64,000 bases of DNA, from assembly GCA_000149265.1 (NCBI GenBank), contig CH002078.1, forward strand, positions 396,061-460,060. Reading direction: 5' to 3'. Shown piece by piece: positions 21,701-32,204 of this stretch. Position 1 is the stretch's first letter, and every line of letters starts with the position of its first letter. The notes under the pieces are model-generated. The model was given only the letters and a program-made list of their open reading frames with translations. It was not told where the DNA came from and ran no database searches. Source of the DNA: Ciona savignyi (taxonomy: Eukaryota > Chordata > Ascidiacea > Phlebobranchia > Cionidae). The translations under genes were made by a program, and so were the position numbers.

Positions 21701-22810
21701 GACAAATTTGTACCCAACCACCCTGAACATACCATACTTTACTACATAATGGGGTGCGAGGTAAAATAAATAATAAAATAAAATAACCATACCGATACCG
21801 ACAACAACCACCCTCATCAAGTTATAACCCAATAGAGAACATACCATAATCACCTGTCTCTATGGTTAAAGTGAGTGGAATGGAATTATCGTGGGCGGCC
21901 AAATATAAATTCCACAATTTCTTTGCTAAGCTTGGGTAACATCTTCATAGCGTTTGGTAACAATCTTCAAATTACATCATTTCTATTGTTGGGTTGCCGG
22001 AGCTATTGCCGTGTGCTGTGTTTGATTGGACCTTTCTCTACTTTAACCCATTACTTTACTGGATTTAGGTGAGTTATCCACTAAGGCATTTAAATTGAAC
22101 TGACTAGAAGCAGCTGGTTTTTATCCAACAACCTTTTGGCTGACGATGCTGTAATGTTTTAATTTTGCATTCAATACAAGGATAATAATCAGCATAACTC
22201 ACCACACTAAGATTGCCTGAGCTAGTCTGGTGTGAGGGGATCTGACGATTGCCTGTGTGTTAAAAACCTTGATTTTCCTATTCACGGATTTAGGATAGGA
22301 TATTCATGTTTATCCCCCGTGGATGGGAAAACCAAGGGGGTTAACACACAAGCAATCGTCAGATCACCTCGCACCCGTCGTCGGGGTTACCGGAGCTATT
22401 GCTGTGTGTTGTGTATGATAGAAACGCTCCTTCTCAATTTGATTCCTTCAATTTGGTAGAACCCATTAATCCGCTGGGTTCAGGCAATGTCCGTTAAGTG
22501 CCTTGCCCAAGGACACGACCGACCAGCCAGCGACCAGTTTCGTACCTGCAACCTTTCGATTGAAAGGCGATGCACTTAACTGTGAGACCAACGGGCCGGA
22601 CATAAACATGAATATCCATCCACCGTCCACAAACAACCAACCCAATCGTCGTGCAGACGCCTCATCAACCAAGTGGAAGCGTTGCAAGCTTTGGAAGGAA
22701 TGGGGGCTTTCCCCCTCCACGATGACCCCGCTTTACCCCGTTACCTCGTGGACGACCTCGAGGAGTTCGGAGAGGCCCACGGATTCCAGGAATCGGAACC
22801 AAAATATTAA
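18797..22810 (+). CDS. NDUFB5: NADH dehydrogenase 1 beta subcomplex subunit 5 (complex I SGDH), 190 aa
   Basis: Accessory single-pass subunit of mitochondrial complex I. Four exons in phase: 18797-18976, 20446-20577, 21544-21650, 22657-22810 (573 nt; vertebrate protein about 189 aa). The start gives an arginine/lysine-rich, acid-free mitochondrial leader (MSLLRCAFFSRPLVAKLVG). Exon 2 opens with a membrane segment (FYYFLVGAVPAALIIGYTTIF) and then YEPDYWEYYK. Exon 3 continues HPLTRLLAKYMMEDP. That block, W-EYYKHP followed by a basic helix, is the clearest family signature. The acidic C-terminus ends ESEPKY. AATAAA sits only 12 bp after the stop (22823-22828), so the 3' UTR must be very short. 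Intron 1 holds the 46-bp satellite and intron 2 holds an S1 SINE with an assembly gap. Confidence 0.93.
19025..20395. repeat. 46-bp tandem satellite, about 29 units
   Basis: The unit is 46 bp: TGGGTGAAACATGGGGTGGA, then ATTTACACCCATACTTTACC, then ACATAA. Most units differ by a few substitutions, and some two-unit blocks recur as higher-order repeats (for example alternating ttaaaccc and ttacacct units at 19840-20060). Each unit contains a small dyad GGGTG...CACCC. The array fills most of intron 1 of NDUFB5. A stray fragment, atactttactacataatgggg, occurs in intron 3 near 21732. Confidence 0.95.
20615..21080 (-). mobile_element. S1 SINE containing an assembly gap
   Basis: The tail (ggataggataattatg, gtttatccccgtgaatgg) and the head/body half (21 kb side: gtagaacccactaatccgc, cctgcaacctttcgattg, accgctagaccaccgggcc) flank a poly-G run (20771-20798) and 100 Ns (20799-20898). 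The sequence just before the gap looks corrupted (gtgggcgtggggggg). Confidence 0.8.
20799..20898. other. Assembly gap of 100 N
   Basis: This is a run of exactly 100 unknown bases, the conventional size for a gap of unknown length. It follows poly-G. Confidence 1.
22295..22605 (-). mobile_element. S1 SINE, full length
   Basis: Tail ggatattcatgtttatccc; body tcgcacccgtcgtcggggtt and aatccgctgggttcaggc; head inverted (cgtacctgcaacctttcg, taactgtgagaccaacggg). It ends 52 bp before exon 4 of NDUFB5. A fragment of the same family is at 21990-22030. Confidence 0.85.
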
Positions 22811-22829
22811 GTTCAAAATCCCAATAAAT

Positions 22830-23690
22830 TATCTTTTCATTCGTATTGATTGATTGAAACTGCATGAGGGTAGGAATATAGGTTTGCACAGTTTTATTCA
22901 AATTTGATTTAGAAAACGTTATTGGAGCTTTTGTGTAGTGTTAACAAGCACAGCTAGCTAGTGGGTGGTTTTAATCCGAAACCCTTTTGTCTTTGATAAC
23001 CGACAATATGGGACTGGTCATCTATGAAAAGGCCCCATAAGCTATGCGTTCTAGCAATTCGCAAATAGCAATGTTTGTAAAGTTGCAATTTAAAATGGTC
23101 TGTTTTAATAGAAGGGAATATACCTTGTAGGTGGTGGAGGTGAAAGTAGTACTGCACAACAACAGTGTGTTGTGTGCAATGCTGGGGAGCTGAAACTTCT
23201 GTTAAAATCAGGCAGCTGGTATGCGAAGTGTTGGGTTCTACCGGGTGGGGAAAAATAAAAGGAAGATAAACTGCTTGTTAGAATAAAGATTATTGCATTT
23301 GGGGAAGCATGGGTTAGAGTTAGTGTCCATAGTTTAAGTGAGCAGTCACCCTCCTTCCCTCATACCAAGCTACTGCTACAAATGAACTGACTCGCTGTAA
23401 TAGTTTCTGCACCTTGGCCAAGTGCTAATCAGCCATAACTGAATCAACCGTTCAATGGGGGATTCCCCATCCCCCAGGTTAATATGAAATCTACATTGGT
23501 AAACATGGTGGAGAACAAACTAAAAAGTCACATAAAATTCATTATCGATAAAATTTGTATTAAAAAAGGTAAAATGTATGCAGTGAAAGGACGGGAAATG
23601 AGAAATAAGGCGGCGCTTTTGAACTCCTACATTTCTCTACGTAAAGGCACAGTGCTGCTATAACACAGTGGAATTAAACGAAGCACAACA
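22830..23690. other. Intergenic between NDUFB5 and UBXN10 (convergent genes)
   Basis: No exon or known repeat is recognised. It includes the presumed 3' UTR of UBXN10 on the minus strand. Confidence 0.45.
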
Positions 23691-23694
23691 GTGT

Positions 23695-26122
23695 TTAATC
23701 CTCCTCCTTTTCTTCAATATACAGCACCGTCATGTGCTTTATTCCAAGCTCACTTATAGTTTTAGAATAATCAGTTATAACCATCTTGGGAACCGAATCC
23801 ATCCTGCAAATGTCGCACAAATCCATTTGTAATTTGGAGTATTTCGATTGAGCGAACGCAAGTAACTGGTGGATCGTGTTTCTCGGTTCGAAGTACCTCT
23901 GGACCCTCGTGCCATCTGGGAGTTTCAGAGCAAGCAGAACCCGCTCCTTCGATGGGGTCGGTTCCTTGGGAATCCTGGGTTTGGGAGGTTGTTTCACTAC
24001 CTGCTTATGCGCAGGAGTGAATATGGATTGCGCCTGGTAAACCTTTTTCCTTTTGCTTTCAACGTCAGCGTTCGCGACAGCCGAGCGTTTGGTAGAAACA
24101 GGGGGTGACTTGTTAGGAACCGTGGGTGACTTGTTAGGAACGTGGGGTGACTTTGGTTTCGTATGTCGCTGCAATGCGCTGTCCAGCAACAATTGCTGGG
24201 CTTGTTCGGTTAGCCAATCGACGTCATTATTAGCGGGGAAAGCCCCTTCACCCCCATCTGGGGTTGTGGGGATTCCTGGCAGAACCCGATATTTGGACAG
24301 CGACGAGGGGGGCCGGGTGATTTCGGGAAAATGAACTTCGTTTGAAGCATCTGATGGGAGGGGGTGTTAATGGAAAGGTTGAAATTACATTGACCACTTT
24401 GAACATTTGTGCTTTAAAATATTTTTTTTTACTGGTGCGAAACTGGTCGCTAGCTAGTCGGTTGTGTCCTTGGGCAAGACACTTTACGGACATTACCTTA
24501 ACCCAGCGGATTATTGGGTTCTACCAAATTGAAGGAACGTGTTTAATATATACAACACACTGCAATAGCTCCGGTAACCCGACGGTGGGCGCGAGGTGAT
24601 CTGACGATTGCCCGTGTGTTAACCCCCTTGGTTTTCCCATTCACAGGTATAAAGATAAATATCATATCCTATTTTAACTGAACTTCCACCAAACCATAAG
24701 TTAATTAAACACTCGGCAGGGAAAAATGATTTACTTAGGTTTAAAAAAGATAAGACTGGTGTAGCTATTGCAGTGCGTGTTCAGTCCTTTGTTATGTCTG
24801 TGATTCAGTAAGGCAATGTCTCACCAGGCACAATGTGCCCACACCCATCATTCCAATGCCTTGCAGCAATATACTCGCAAGCAATCCACTTTAAAACACT
24901 GCAACCTAACATATGAATGGCCAACATGGTAAACCAGCATTGTTGACAATTGAATCCATCAGTGCAAACAATTACCACATGACTACGAATGTATATCGGG
25001 AACAATGTACGTTTTGATTTATATCTGCAAAAATGCTATTTTGTGCTGTAAATCTATCTCATGCCTAGGGATGGACAAAATAGGATAATTATTTTATGTT
25101 TATAATTTCGAATCCAAATTAGTCTTATTTAATTGCTTGAAAAGATTTTTATTCGAAATTCTATATTGTGCATCCCTATTAATGCCCCAGCACTTTGTAA
25201 CCACAGAATTAACTCACCACTGGAAATCCTTCTGCTGCTCATAGTGGGTTGTGTTCTCCCTTGTGTGTTGTGTCCATGCTGTCGTGTGGATGGACTGTGT
25301 ATAAACAACTATGTAATAATAGTTGTCAGTCAATGACAACGTTTTACTGCGTGATGGAGTTTCTATTATTTGACTGAAAATGGAATGAGATTTCCACGAA
25401 AATCATTATTGGATTGTTCTCTACTACATTTCAAAGTTTACCGAACTAAACCTTGTTCCATTGAAATCATACAACTAATATGAACACACAATCAGTAGGT
25501 ATTTAGACTATTTACCCATTGTCATAATGAAAATTAAGGCAGCATATGTTATGACTCTTCGTAAAGAAAGAGTCTGATACGCACGGACAAAATATTTTTT
25601 GTATAACCAGCTACAGCCCCTTTAATGGTAGCGCAAGTAATAAATATCAGACCCTTAGTCAAATGAATCAAACAGAGCAAAGCTGTAGCTTGGTGGGTTA
25701 GTGTGTCGTCCTCCAGCTGGAAGGTTGGAGGATCAAAACTGGTCACAAGCAAGTCAGTTGTGGCAATACATTTAATAACTAGGATATACGAAAACTAAAT
25801 AATAATTTACAAACTTATTACCTCTAAATACTACAGGATCACTTGGAGAGTTTGGGTCGCCTGGAATAATATGAAAAGTAATTCTAACCCTGTCCCTAAC
25901 ACCAATCTCAACCCCAGAACAAACTTTAACCCTAATCCTAACATGAATATCATGGCTTTTTTAATTACAAAGTATAATAAGCGCTCCAAGCGGTCCTGTA
26001 GTATTTAGAGGTACCAATTACCTGTTACTTGTGCTTGCTTCATTATTATTCGAGGTTGAATTGATGACTCTCGTGGGTCTCGTCTTCCCTTTGGCTGACT
26101 TGGGCCGAACAGGCTGATACAT
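23695..26122 (-). CDS. UBXN10: UBX domain-containing protein 10, 249 aa
   Basis: UBX proteins are adaptors of the AAA ATPase p97/VCP. Vertebrate UBXN10 acts at cilia with the IFT-B complex. Two exons on the minus strand: 26122-26029 (ATG, 94 nt) and 24350-23695 (656 nt, stop TAA), joined at phase 1. Exon 1 carries VRPKSAKGKTRPT, a short motif also found near the start of vertebrate UBXN10. Exon 2 carries SSLSKYRVLPGIP, again a family motif, then a Pro/Lys-rich linker. The C-terminal UBX fold spans about residues 168-249, beginning RVLLALKLPDGTRVQRYFEP. The FPR loop is replaced by VPK, as in other UBXN10 proteins. The donor used, ACAA|gtaaca, is weaker than an alternative AACAG|gtaatt, but only it keeps the phase and motif order. 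The intron holds an M1 MITE and an S1 SINE. Confidence 0.88.
24430..24670 (+). mobile_element. S1 SINE, plus sense, head truncated
   Basis: Contains TGGTGCGAAACTGGTCGC, TGTCCTTGGGCAAGAC, CCCAGCGGATTATTGGG, CGGTAACCCGACGGTGGG and tail CACAGGTATAAAGATAAATA. It lies in the UBXN10 intron. Confidence 0.8.
24680..25820. other. UBXN10 intron, mostly unique sequence
   Basis: Only an S1 head fragment at about 25686-25770 (gtagcttggtgggttagtg) is recognisable. No exon is seen on either strand. Confidence 0.45.
25822..26012. mobile_element. MITE family M1, well-preserved copy, about 190 bp
   Basis: Left end CTCTAAATACTACAGGATCA, right end TCCTGTAGTATTTAGAG, interior of CCCTAACACCAATCTCAACC type. It sits about 17 bp downstream of the UBXN10 exon-1 splice donor. 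Confidence 0.8.
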
Positions 26123-26289
26123 ACTATGACCTAGCACCTAAATTCAACACTTTTAACTTAATTTCACTTAAAAAATTTCTAAACAGGAATAAAACAACAG
26201 CGCTCGGTGCACGTGGTTTGGCAAAAAATCGAGTCAATTTTGAATTATGTTGAAATAAATATGAAAGCACGACTAAGAGCGATGAAATG
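26123..26289 (-). other. Short spacer between GGNBP2 stop and UBXN10 start
   Basis: 167 bp on the shared minus strand. I see no AATAAA on the minus strand here. Acceptor-like gaatttag occurs shortly before the UBXN10 ATG. The arrangement fits an operon-like pair but does not prove it. Confidence 0.4.
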
Positions 26290-27810
26290 TTAAACGTCTG
26301 AGTTTGTGGCTCCGATGAACTTCTGGAAATCTTGCTTGATTCGTTGACGCAGTTTGTACCGCTGCGCGTCGATTTGTTTGCGGTTTCTCTCAAACTCCTG
26401 GATTTCCTCCTGTGTGAGTTCCTCTGCATCGTCATCTGAAGCTCCGTTCTGCGAACATTCACATCGCTGGTTGTCCGCTAACATGTCCAACAAACAGGAA
26501 TGGAATGCGGCTGGAGAATCATCCGGGCTCTTCTCGCTTTGCTTGCATCCCTCTGTTGTCTCCGCTTCAGCGATCTTATTCTCTTTTTTCTTCTTCTGCC
26601 TTTTTTTCTTTAATCTCTTTTTCTCAAGTTTGCTTTCTTTAGCTTTATCAGCCAACTCGATCTCGTCACACAGCGCTTGCCCCATGCCAATCTTGTCTTG
26701 CACCGCGATCTCGAAATTTTGCCGGCAAGCTTCGATGCCAATGTAGCACAGGGTCAACCAGGTTTGTTCGTGTGTGAGCTTCTGGTGCCAGAGTTTGTGC
26801 AGCCTCTGGTGCAGATACAGAGCAATACATGTGCAAACTTCCTCTTGTGCGATATCGGTGGTTTTAGCGTGACGTTCCTTCCTTCCGCCCTCCATTTCAC
26901 CATGTGCTTGCATCAGCATATGAACGATATACGCACGCTCACAGCACACATGGATGTGCCTGGTTTGCGTCGTTGTGTTGTTGTTGGTTGAATTGCAACA
27001 TCTCAAACCTTCATAAATCGCTGAACAGAAGCCGGGTTCACCTCGGAAATCAACATCCCCTGTGAGAATATGAAACGCTCTTTGAACCTTCGCTTTGCAC
27101 TCGTTGCAAAACCGATGTTTCTTCAAATAATGATCCATGGTTTCGACAAAGCAGTTACAATCGATAGTTGTGATTTCCTCCCTACATTCCTGGCACATGC
27201 GGTCCCAAACATCAATCACAGAATAGTTGCACCACTTCGGCAGATTGACCTTGTTGTCCGATTGAAACTCAGTGGATTTGTGAAGTTTCAACGAATGAAA
27301 CACGCAACGCTTATTTTTCCTTCTCATGCTTTCCAAAAATTCATGCAGTTTTGGCCGCACGCAATGAAACAGATGGTAGAGCTTCTTAGGGTTGTCTCTG
27401 AACGACGGGGAAATACCCAACCAACCGTTAGAGGTCACTGTGATTGTTTCGTAAACAGAGTGACTACTTTTCTGAACTTCCTGAAATAGTTGTTCGACGG
27501 CACGGCGGCAACCGACACAAGTAATTAGCTGCGACAACGCCACGAACAGATCGCGCTCACTGACGCCACACGATTCCAACAACCTCTTGTCCAATGAGTT
27601 GTATTTCCTTAAGAAATCAGCGTAATCAGTCTTCGAAGACGGCAACATAGGACATTTCTTGGAAACTTGGTCTTCAAACTGCAGAATCATCATGAGATGT
27701 CCGTCCACTTGTAGAGGTAGTTGCAACGCCTCCAACTCATAATTTTCATCTTTGTTGAAAACTCCGACCAAACGAGCCTTGTCGAAACCAAATGTTTCAA
27801 CCTGACTCAT
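26290..27810 (-). CDS. GGNBP2: Gametogenetin-binding protein 2 homologue, 506 aa, single exon
   Basis: A nuclear/cytoplasmic zinc-finger-like protein. Mammalian GGNBP2 is needed for spermatogenesis and placental development; its molecular activity is not well defined. The single frame contains the family's cysteine blocks in order: LSQLITCVGCRRAVEQLF (92-109), DVWDRMCQECREEI (200-213), YLKKHRFCNECKAKVQRAF (228-246), YEGLRCC, HIHVCCE (285-291), RHAKTTDIAQEEV (313-325), QTWLTLCYIGIEA. A lysine-rich stretch (about 404-430) and an acidic C-terminal region with EELTQEEIQEF follow. The vertebrate protein is about 700 aa, and the shortfall is in the poorly conserved C-terminal third. Vertebrate GGNBP2 has many introns; here there are none in the coding region. 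An acceptor-like taaatttcag ends 1 nt before the ATG, suggesting a 5' UTR intron or spliced-leader site. Confidence 0.93.
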   Translation of the reverse strand: MSQVETFGFDKARLVGVFNKDENYELEALQLPLQVDGHLMMILQFEDQVSKKCPMLPSSKTDYADFLRKYNSLDKRLLESCGVSERDLFVALSQLITCVGCRRAVEQLFQEVQKSSHSVYETITVTSNGWLGISPSFRDNPKKLYHLFHCVRPKLHEFLESMRRKNKRCVFHSLKLHKSTEFQSDNKVNLPKWCNYSVIDVWDRMCQECREEITTIDCNCFVETMDHYLKKHRFCNECKAKVQRAFHILTGDVDFRGEPGFCSAIYEGLRCCNSTNNNTTTQTRHIHVCCERAYIVHMLMQAHGEMEGGRKERHAKTTDIAQEEVCTCIALYLHQRLHKLWHQKLTHEQTWLTLCYIGIEACRQNFEIAVQDKIGMGQALCDEIELADKAKESKLEKKRLKKKRQKKKKENKIAEAETTEGCKQSEKSPDDSPAAFHSCLLDMLADNQRCECSQNGASDDDAEELTQEEIQEFERNRKQIDAQRYKLRQRIKQDFQKFIGATNSDV

Positions 27811-28199
27811 TCTGAAATTTACCTATTAACAAAATATTACCGACATCACCTGTTAGAAACAATTTTATTTAAACAGATTAGGTACTGGTTACCGGAAAAA
27901 TTTGTTTTTACAGCCGACAGTTTCAATTCAATTTCAATTTTTTTTTTCACTACAGCGTTAACCACCAAACATTCGAAAAAACAAAGCATGTTATATATAA
28001 ATATATATATATACCAAAACAAATATGAAACAATGAAACAAAAAAACTGTGGCAAGATACTCCAGCAAAACACAAAAATTATCTAGTTTGGTGCCTTCCT
28101 GTGAACAAGGATGATGATTATAAGGAAAACCCAAGGCAAGTCGACATGGCAGAGACAATAAATTCATTGCTCTGCTTATAGTGGTGGAAATAAAATAGG

Positions 28200-28490
28200 G
28201 TTATAGGATAATCCTCGGACAGCTAGTGTTTTATCTGTTAACTGCCATGCCCAAAGACACAGCCAACCAGCTAGCTACCAGTTTCGAACAATCAATCCTT
28301 CGTCTGCAAGGCGGCGCATTAACCTACCATGCTATTCGGGCGGACCATTAATTAGAAATTGGAAAACGAGAAAATAACGGCAGAACATAATCTGCTGGGT
28401 CCAGGCAATGTCCCTTAAGTACCTTGACAAGGACACAACCGACTAGCTAGCGACCACTTCAAACTTTCGGTTGAAACAAATTACACAGAC
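28200..28490 (-). mobile_element. Two partial S1 SINEs
   Basis: Fragments are at about 28215-28345 (tgcccaaagacacagcc, ctaccagtttcgaac) and 28385-28490 (aatctgctgggtccaggc, gacaaggacacaaccgac). Confidence 0.55.
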
Positions 28491-28771
28491 TACCTGCAAC
28501 GTCGAATTTATTTTAGATTTAGAACAAACTGTTTAAAAAATGGTAGTTTCGACATTAGATATATGATTTTCTAATGGCTCACGATAGAAAGCAACAAATG
28601 TGTAAAGAAGTATTATTTTGGTTATAACTTTAAAAAAATATATTTGTTTTAAAAATATATATATTTAATTTCTTATGACAGTTTTGAAACATTTTTAAAG
28701 TGTTTATTTACAACTGTCTCTTTGGCTGTTTCGGCAAAAAAAATGATGTCGGTTTCATAAAGATACTAATA

Positions 28772-29255
28772 CAGTAGAACCCCTCTTGGAGACCACCTCG
28801 ATAACACGACCACCTCATTATCAAGACCACTTTAGTGCGGTCCCAAATAATTTACTATGGTAATGCATTGCATTCTGTTTCAATAACGAGGGCCGCCATA
28901 TTTTGGTCCGAAACTTTAAATTTGACTCCGCTTAAGTGACCACATGTGCAAAATAATTTGCCTTTATCACCAAAATATTAAGGTTAAATTTCTAAACAAT
29001 ATGAATAAATGAGCGCACACGAAAGAAAATGTGGCAAACAGTACTGAATCTTACAAGATAAACTTTAGTATTAATTTCATTCTGCAGTATCTGATAAAAA
29101 TAATGGCATTTGGTGAACATTTAGTAAAAATGCAGACGTTTAAGCTGCATATGACGACAACTTGCTCCAAATTAAAATTCACTAACACGACCACCCCGCT
29201 AACGCGACCGCTTGATCACGGCCCCATATGTGGTCAGGTTGGCGGGGTTCTACTG
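28772..29255. mobile_element. Pogo/Tc1-type MITE, 484 bp, TA target duplication
   Basis: Starts CAGTAGAACCCCTCTTGG and ends GGCGGGGTTCTACTG, flanked by TA on both sides (28770-28771 and 29256-29257). Subterminal GACCACC/GGTGGTC-like motifs recur on both arms. It has no transposase frame. Confidence 0.85.
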
Positions 29256-29259
29256 TATA

Positions 29260-29980
29260 CACAATATATGTAGGCTATATTAGTATCGCTATGGCCGGTT
29301 AGGTGTAGCCTACTATAAATGAATAGATTATTATTGAACTAGCTATTATAAATGTTTTATAGAGCAGACATTTAAACAAAAATATTTTGTGTTAAGTCAT
29401 TTTTTTATTTACAAGTTACAGGCACAAGTTAATTAATTTTTGTTTCAATAGTATTGTTTACACCTAGGTTTAGAAGCCGTTATATTGTTTTGATTTAGTT
29501 ATATCCGTTATCTTTCAAAGAACGTGTTTTAACGACAGTAAGTTTTGTCACCTTTTCCAGTTCCTGTGCGGTTATTTTGCTACATTTGCCTTTAACTAAT
29601 ACTCCACGACAGTAAGAGTCGCATTTTTCATTACATATAGTGGAAACGGTACAGTAAACGCCGATTCTTCGACCTGAAACTGCTCGTTATCTCAGCAGAA
29701 GAATTTTGACATTCTATATTCGCTGGTACAATGTAGTGATAATTATCATTGTTTTCATGCGCGAAACCTTCACGACCTGATGTTAAGCACGGTGCACCAG
29801 CCAAACTGTCATTTAAGCTTGTTCATTTGATGGACGGTGGGTCGAAAGTTTTCGGGTTAATTTTTTTTTTAATTTGGTTTTTAATTACTCTGTGGCAGCC
29901 ATTATAAAAAGAGCTGACGATGTCTGTGTCAGATTGCTGATTTTTTTTATAGCTGCTCGCTATAGAGATGTTAAATCAAG
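29260..29980. other. Intergenic, no gene seen
   Basis: AT-rich sequence before the peptide-gene duplications. No exon is supported. Confidence 0.4.
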
Positions 29981-29984
29981 CAAT

Positions 29985-30960
29985 AAACATCACATTCTAA
30001 CTCTTGTGCTCACAATCACCAACTCCGTCGTAATATCGTGCTCCCTTGCAAACCGCACACCACCGGTCCTGTACTGCGCGTTGTAATTTGGACGACAAAC
30101 CGAGGTGTAGCTCATTGTAAATGGGGTTTAACCGCTTCCTCTTGCTTTTAATCAAGATATAAATTTACTACCTTTAAATACGCCCAATATACGACTTTCT
30201 CATACTTCATCCTATAGCTACGTTTCATATACAATGCTGTAATATTCATGTAGATTTCTTTTATTTTGTCGTCATGGATTTAAACAAGGTTTCGTGCATC
30301 ATGTAGACCTAAAGAAAGAAAATGTTAAGTTTTAGCAACGTATAGTTTAGATAAAAATCATAGTTTTACCTAGTTGGTACCGTTGATAGCTTATTCTTGA
30401 AATCGAACATTTGCCTCATCGGCTTCCATTTCTGAAATTAATCTCAGTTAGGCTTCCTCGTACATACCAATGGTTAATATGGTATAGGTCCAATCAGAGC
30501 GATCGTATGAAGATTACCTGAGATGTCATCAAAATGTCCGCCATGAACATCGCTTTGTTGTTGTGGCTTTTCATTCCCCGTTTGGCGACGACGACGCCTC
30601 CAAGCGTCAGATTCATCCGCGGCCAGAAGCACAAGTGCGAGAAGGAGTACGAAGAGAGCTTTATTTATCTGCAAAATTTAGGGTTGTCACCAAAACACCT
30701 TATGTTGACATAAATCAAGAAACTTACCTTGTAGTATTCTTTTAAGAAAGATAAGTGTGTACGATTGAGAGCTCCAATTTAAACCAGCAGGCCTAGTCAG
30801 TCTTTTTTCTAACTGCGAAATAACTTCCCTTTTTTGACTACTTCGTATCTTCTTTCACATTGCAGGAAACGGATATCCTGGATTGAGCAGATTGGTTTGT
30901 TGGTGATAGTGTCTTTATGCAAAAGACCAAACGTTATTTTTAAACAATCAAATTTTTTAG
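29985..30960. repeat. Segmental duplication, copy A (peptide gene 1 and flanks)
   Basis: About 1 kb is closely matched by copy B at 32205-33170 in the same orientation, and by an inverted copy C at about 35570-36440. Shared flank phrases include accaactccgtcgtaatatcg and gggtttaaccgc. Confidence 0.85.
30391..30668 (-). pseudogene. Secreted-peptide gene 1, start codon changed ATG to ATA
   Basis: Same structure as gene 2: coding exon 30668-30518 and last coding exon 30431-30391, joined at phase 1. The frame encodes a hydrophobic leader (ALFVLLLALVLLAA), DESDAWRRRRRQTGNEKPQQ and, after the splice, EMEADEANVRFQE. At the position where genes 2-4 have cagATG, this copy has cagATA. The preceding non-coding exon has no in-frame ATG that I can see. 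The rest of the frame is intact, so the loss is recent or a non-AUG start is used. A poly(A) signal is at 30260-30265 (minus). Confidence 0.6.
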
Positions 30961-31099
30961 AGATTTATTTTATGTGGCGTTTGCTGTTGGTTGTACCTAA
31001 AAAAGGAACATATACATGCCTAAACCACAAGTTTAATGCAACGTTGTGCACACGTGCACGTGGGCAAAGTATGTAAGTGCTTTAATGGGATTAATACCA

Positions 31100-31955
31100 C
31101 ATATATGACAACTGGACCTATTTGAAGACTTTGTGTATTAGCTGCACGATGGCACGACTTAATAGGTTAGCAACCCTTCTATATAGAGAAGTTAAACGTA
31201 AGGATCTTATAGGGAGGCGGTCACCAACTCATCTCTATATGTCTTTAATGCAAACAGAACCCACGAAAAGGGCTGTCACTCAAAATCCTAACATAGGAAG
31301 TCCTACATTTTTTCACAATTTAAAGTTAAAGCTGGGATCTGCAACCTAAACTCAAAATCCTTTAAAAGTTCCTTAATCATGTCGAGTTTCCCGAAACACT
31401 GCTCCACGATTACAAACCTGCACAGCTAAACAAGAACACCGGCGCGCAGCCTAACACATGCTGCTTTCAACCAAACAAACATTGGGGAATCACCACCATT
31501 GTTACTCAGAAAACACTCACTTAACTAGAAAGTGTCTACCACATGTAAACTACTATATTTTTAAAACCCTGTTGACTGCCCGCTATGTTTCTCTGCGTGC
31601 AGAAACTGTCTATTTTTCTTGTGCGCACATGCACATGGACAACACGTAGCGGACGTTGCCTGGAATTGGTGCTTTAAAGGGATTAATATAAACCTTAGCA
31701 ATCTGTCAATCAAACTTCATACAATACAAAAGCTATGTATACCGAACTGTGGACATGAGGTATAAAAGATTATCCGTGTTATAGCGCCCCTTGCGTTTCC
31801 TATCTCTGAATTTAAAGAAAAGTTTATCCTATCCTGTATTATGACATAGTGGTTTCTTCTTTCAGGAAACAATTTAACTATAAGATTATAAATGCATTTA
31901 CAGCAACGCAACAGTTAAAATATAACTTTTCAAACAATATATTCTCGTATAGTTA
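31100..31955. other. Between peptide genes 1 and 2: duplicated flanks, no gene assigned
   Basis: 30850-31110 has an inverted counterpart at about 34980-35250 (for example catatatgtggta with cacatatatgac). A 75-codon frame at 31122-31349 is unrecognised and not called. Confidence 0.4.
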
Positions 31956-32204
31956 TGCTTAAAGCCCCGACTACACTAAGGCTGAGCGAGGCTTGGGCTT
32001 AAATTTCAAGCAAGATGTGTCTACCGTGCTGGTGCATATTTTCATGTGTGTAACGTGATAATGAAACAAACAAAAACTTAGCCTAAGCACGCGTATCTTA
32101 ACTTGGACACGACTTCAAGTTTGCACCACAAATAAAACTTTAATGTTCATTGGAAATTACGTTTGGTAATATGCGTTTTCCCATTCACGAGGATAAAACA
32201 CGAA

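Noticed and set aside
31122-31349. 75-codon plus frame (MARLNRLATLLYRE...)
   Set aside because: Looks vaguely coding, but there is no splice partner, no family match, and it lies in duplicated flank sequence.
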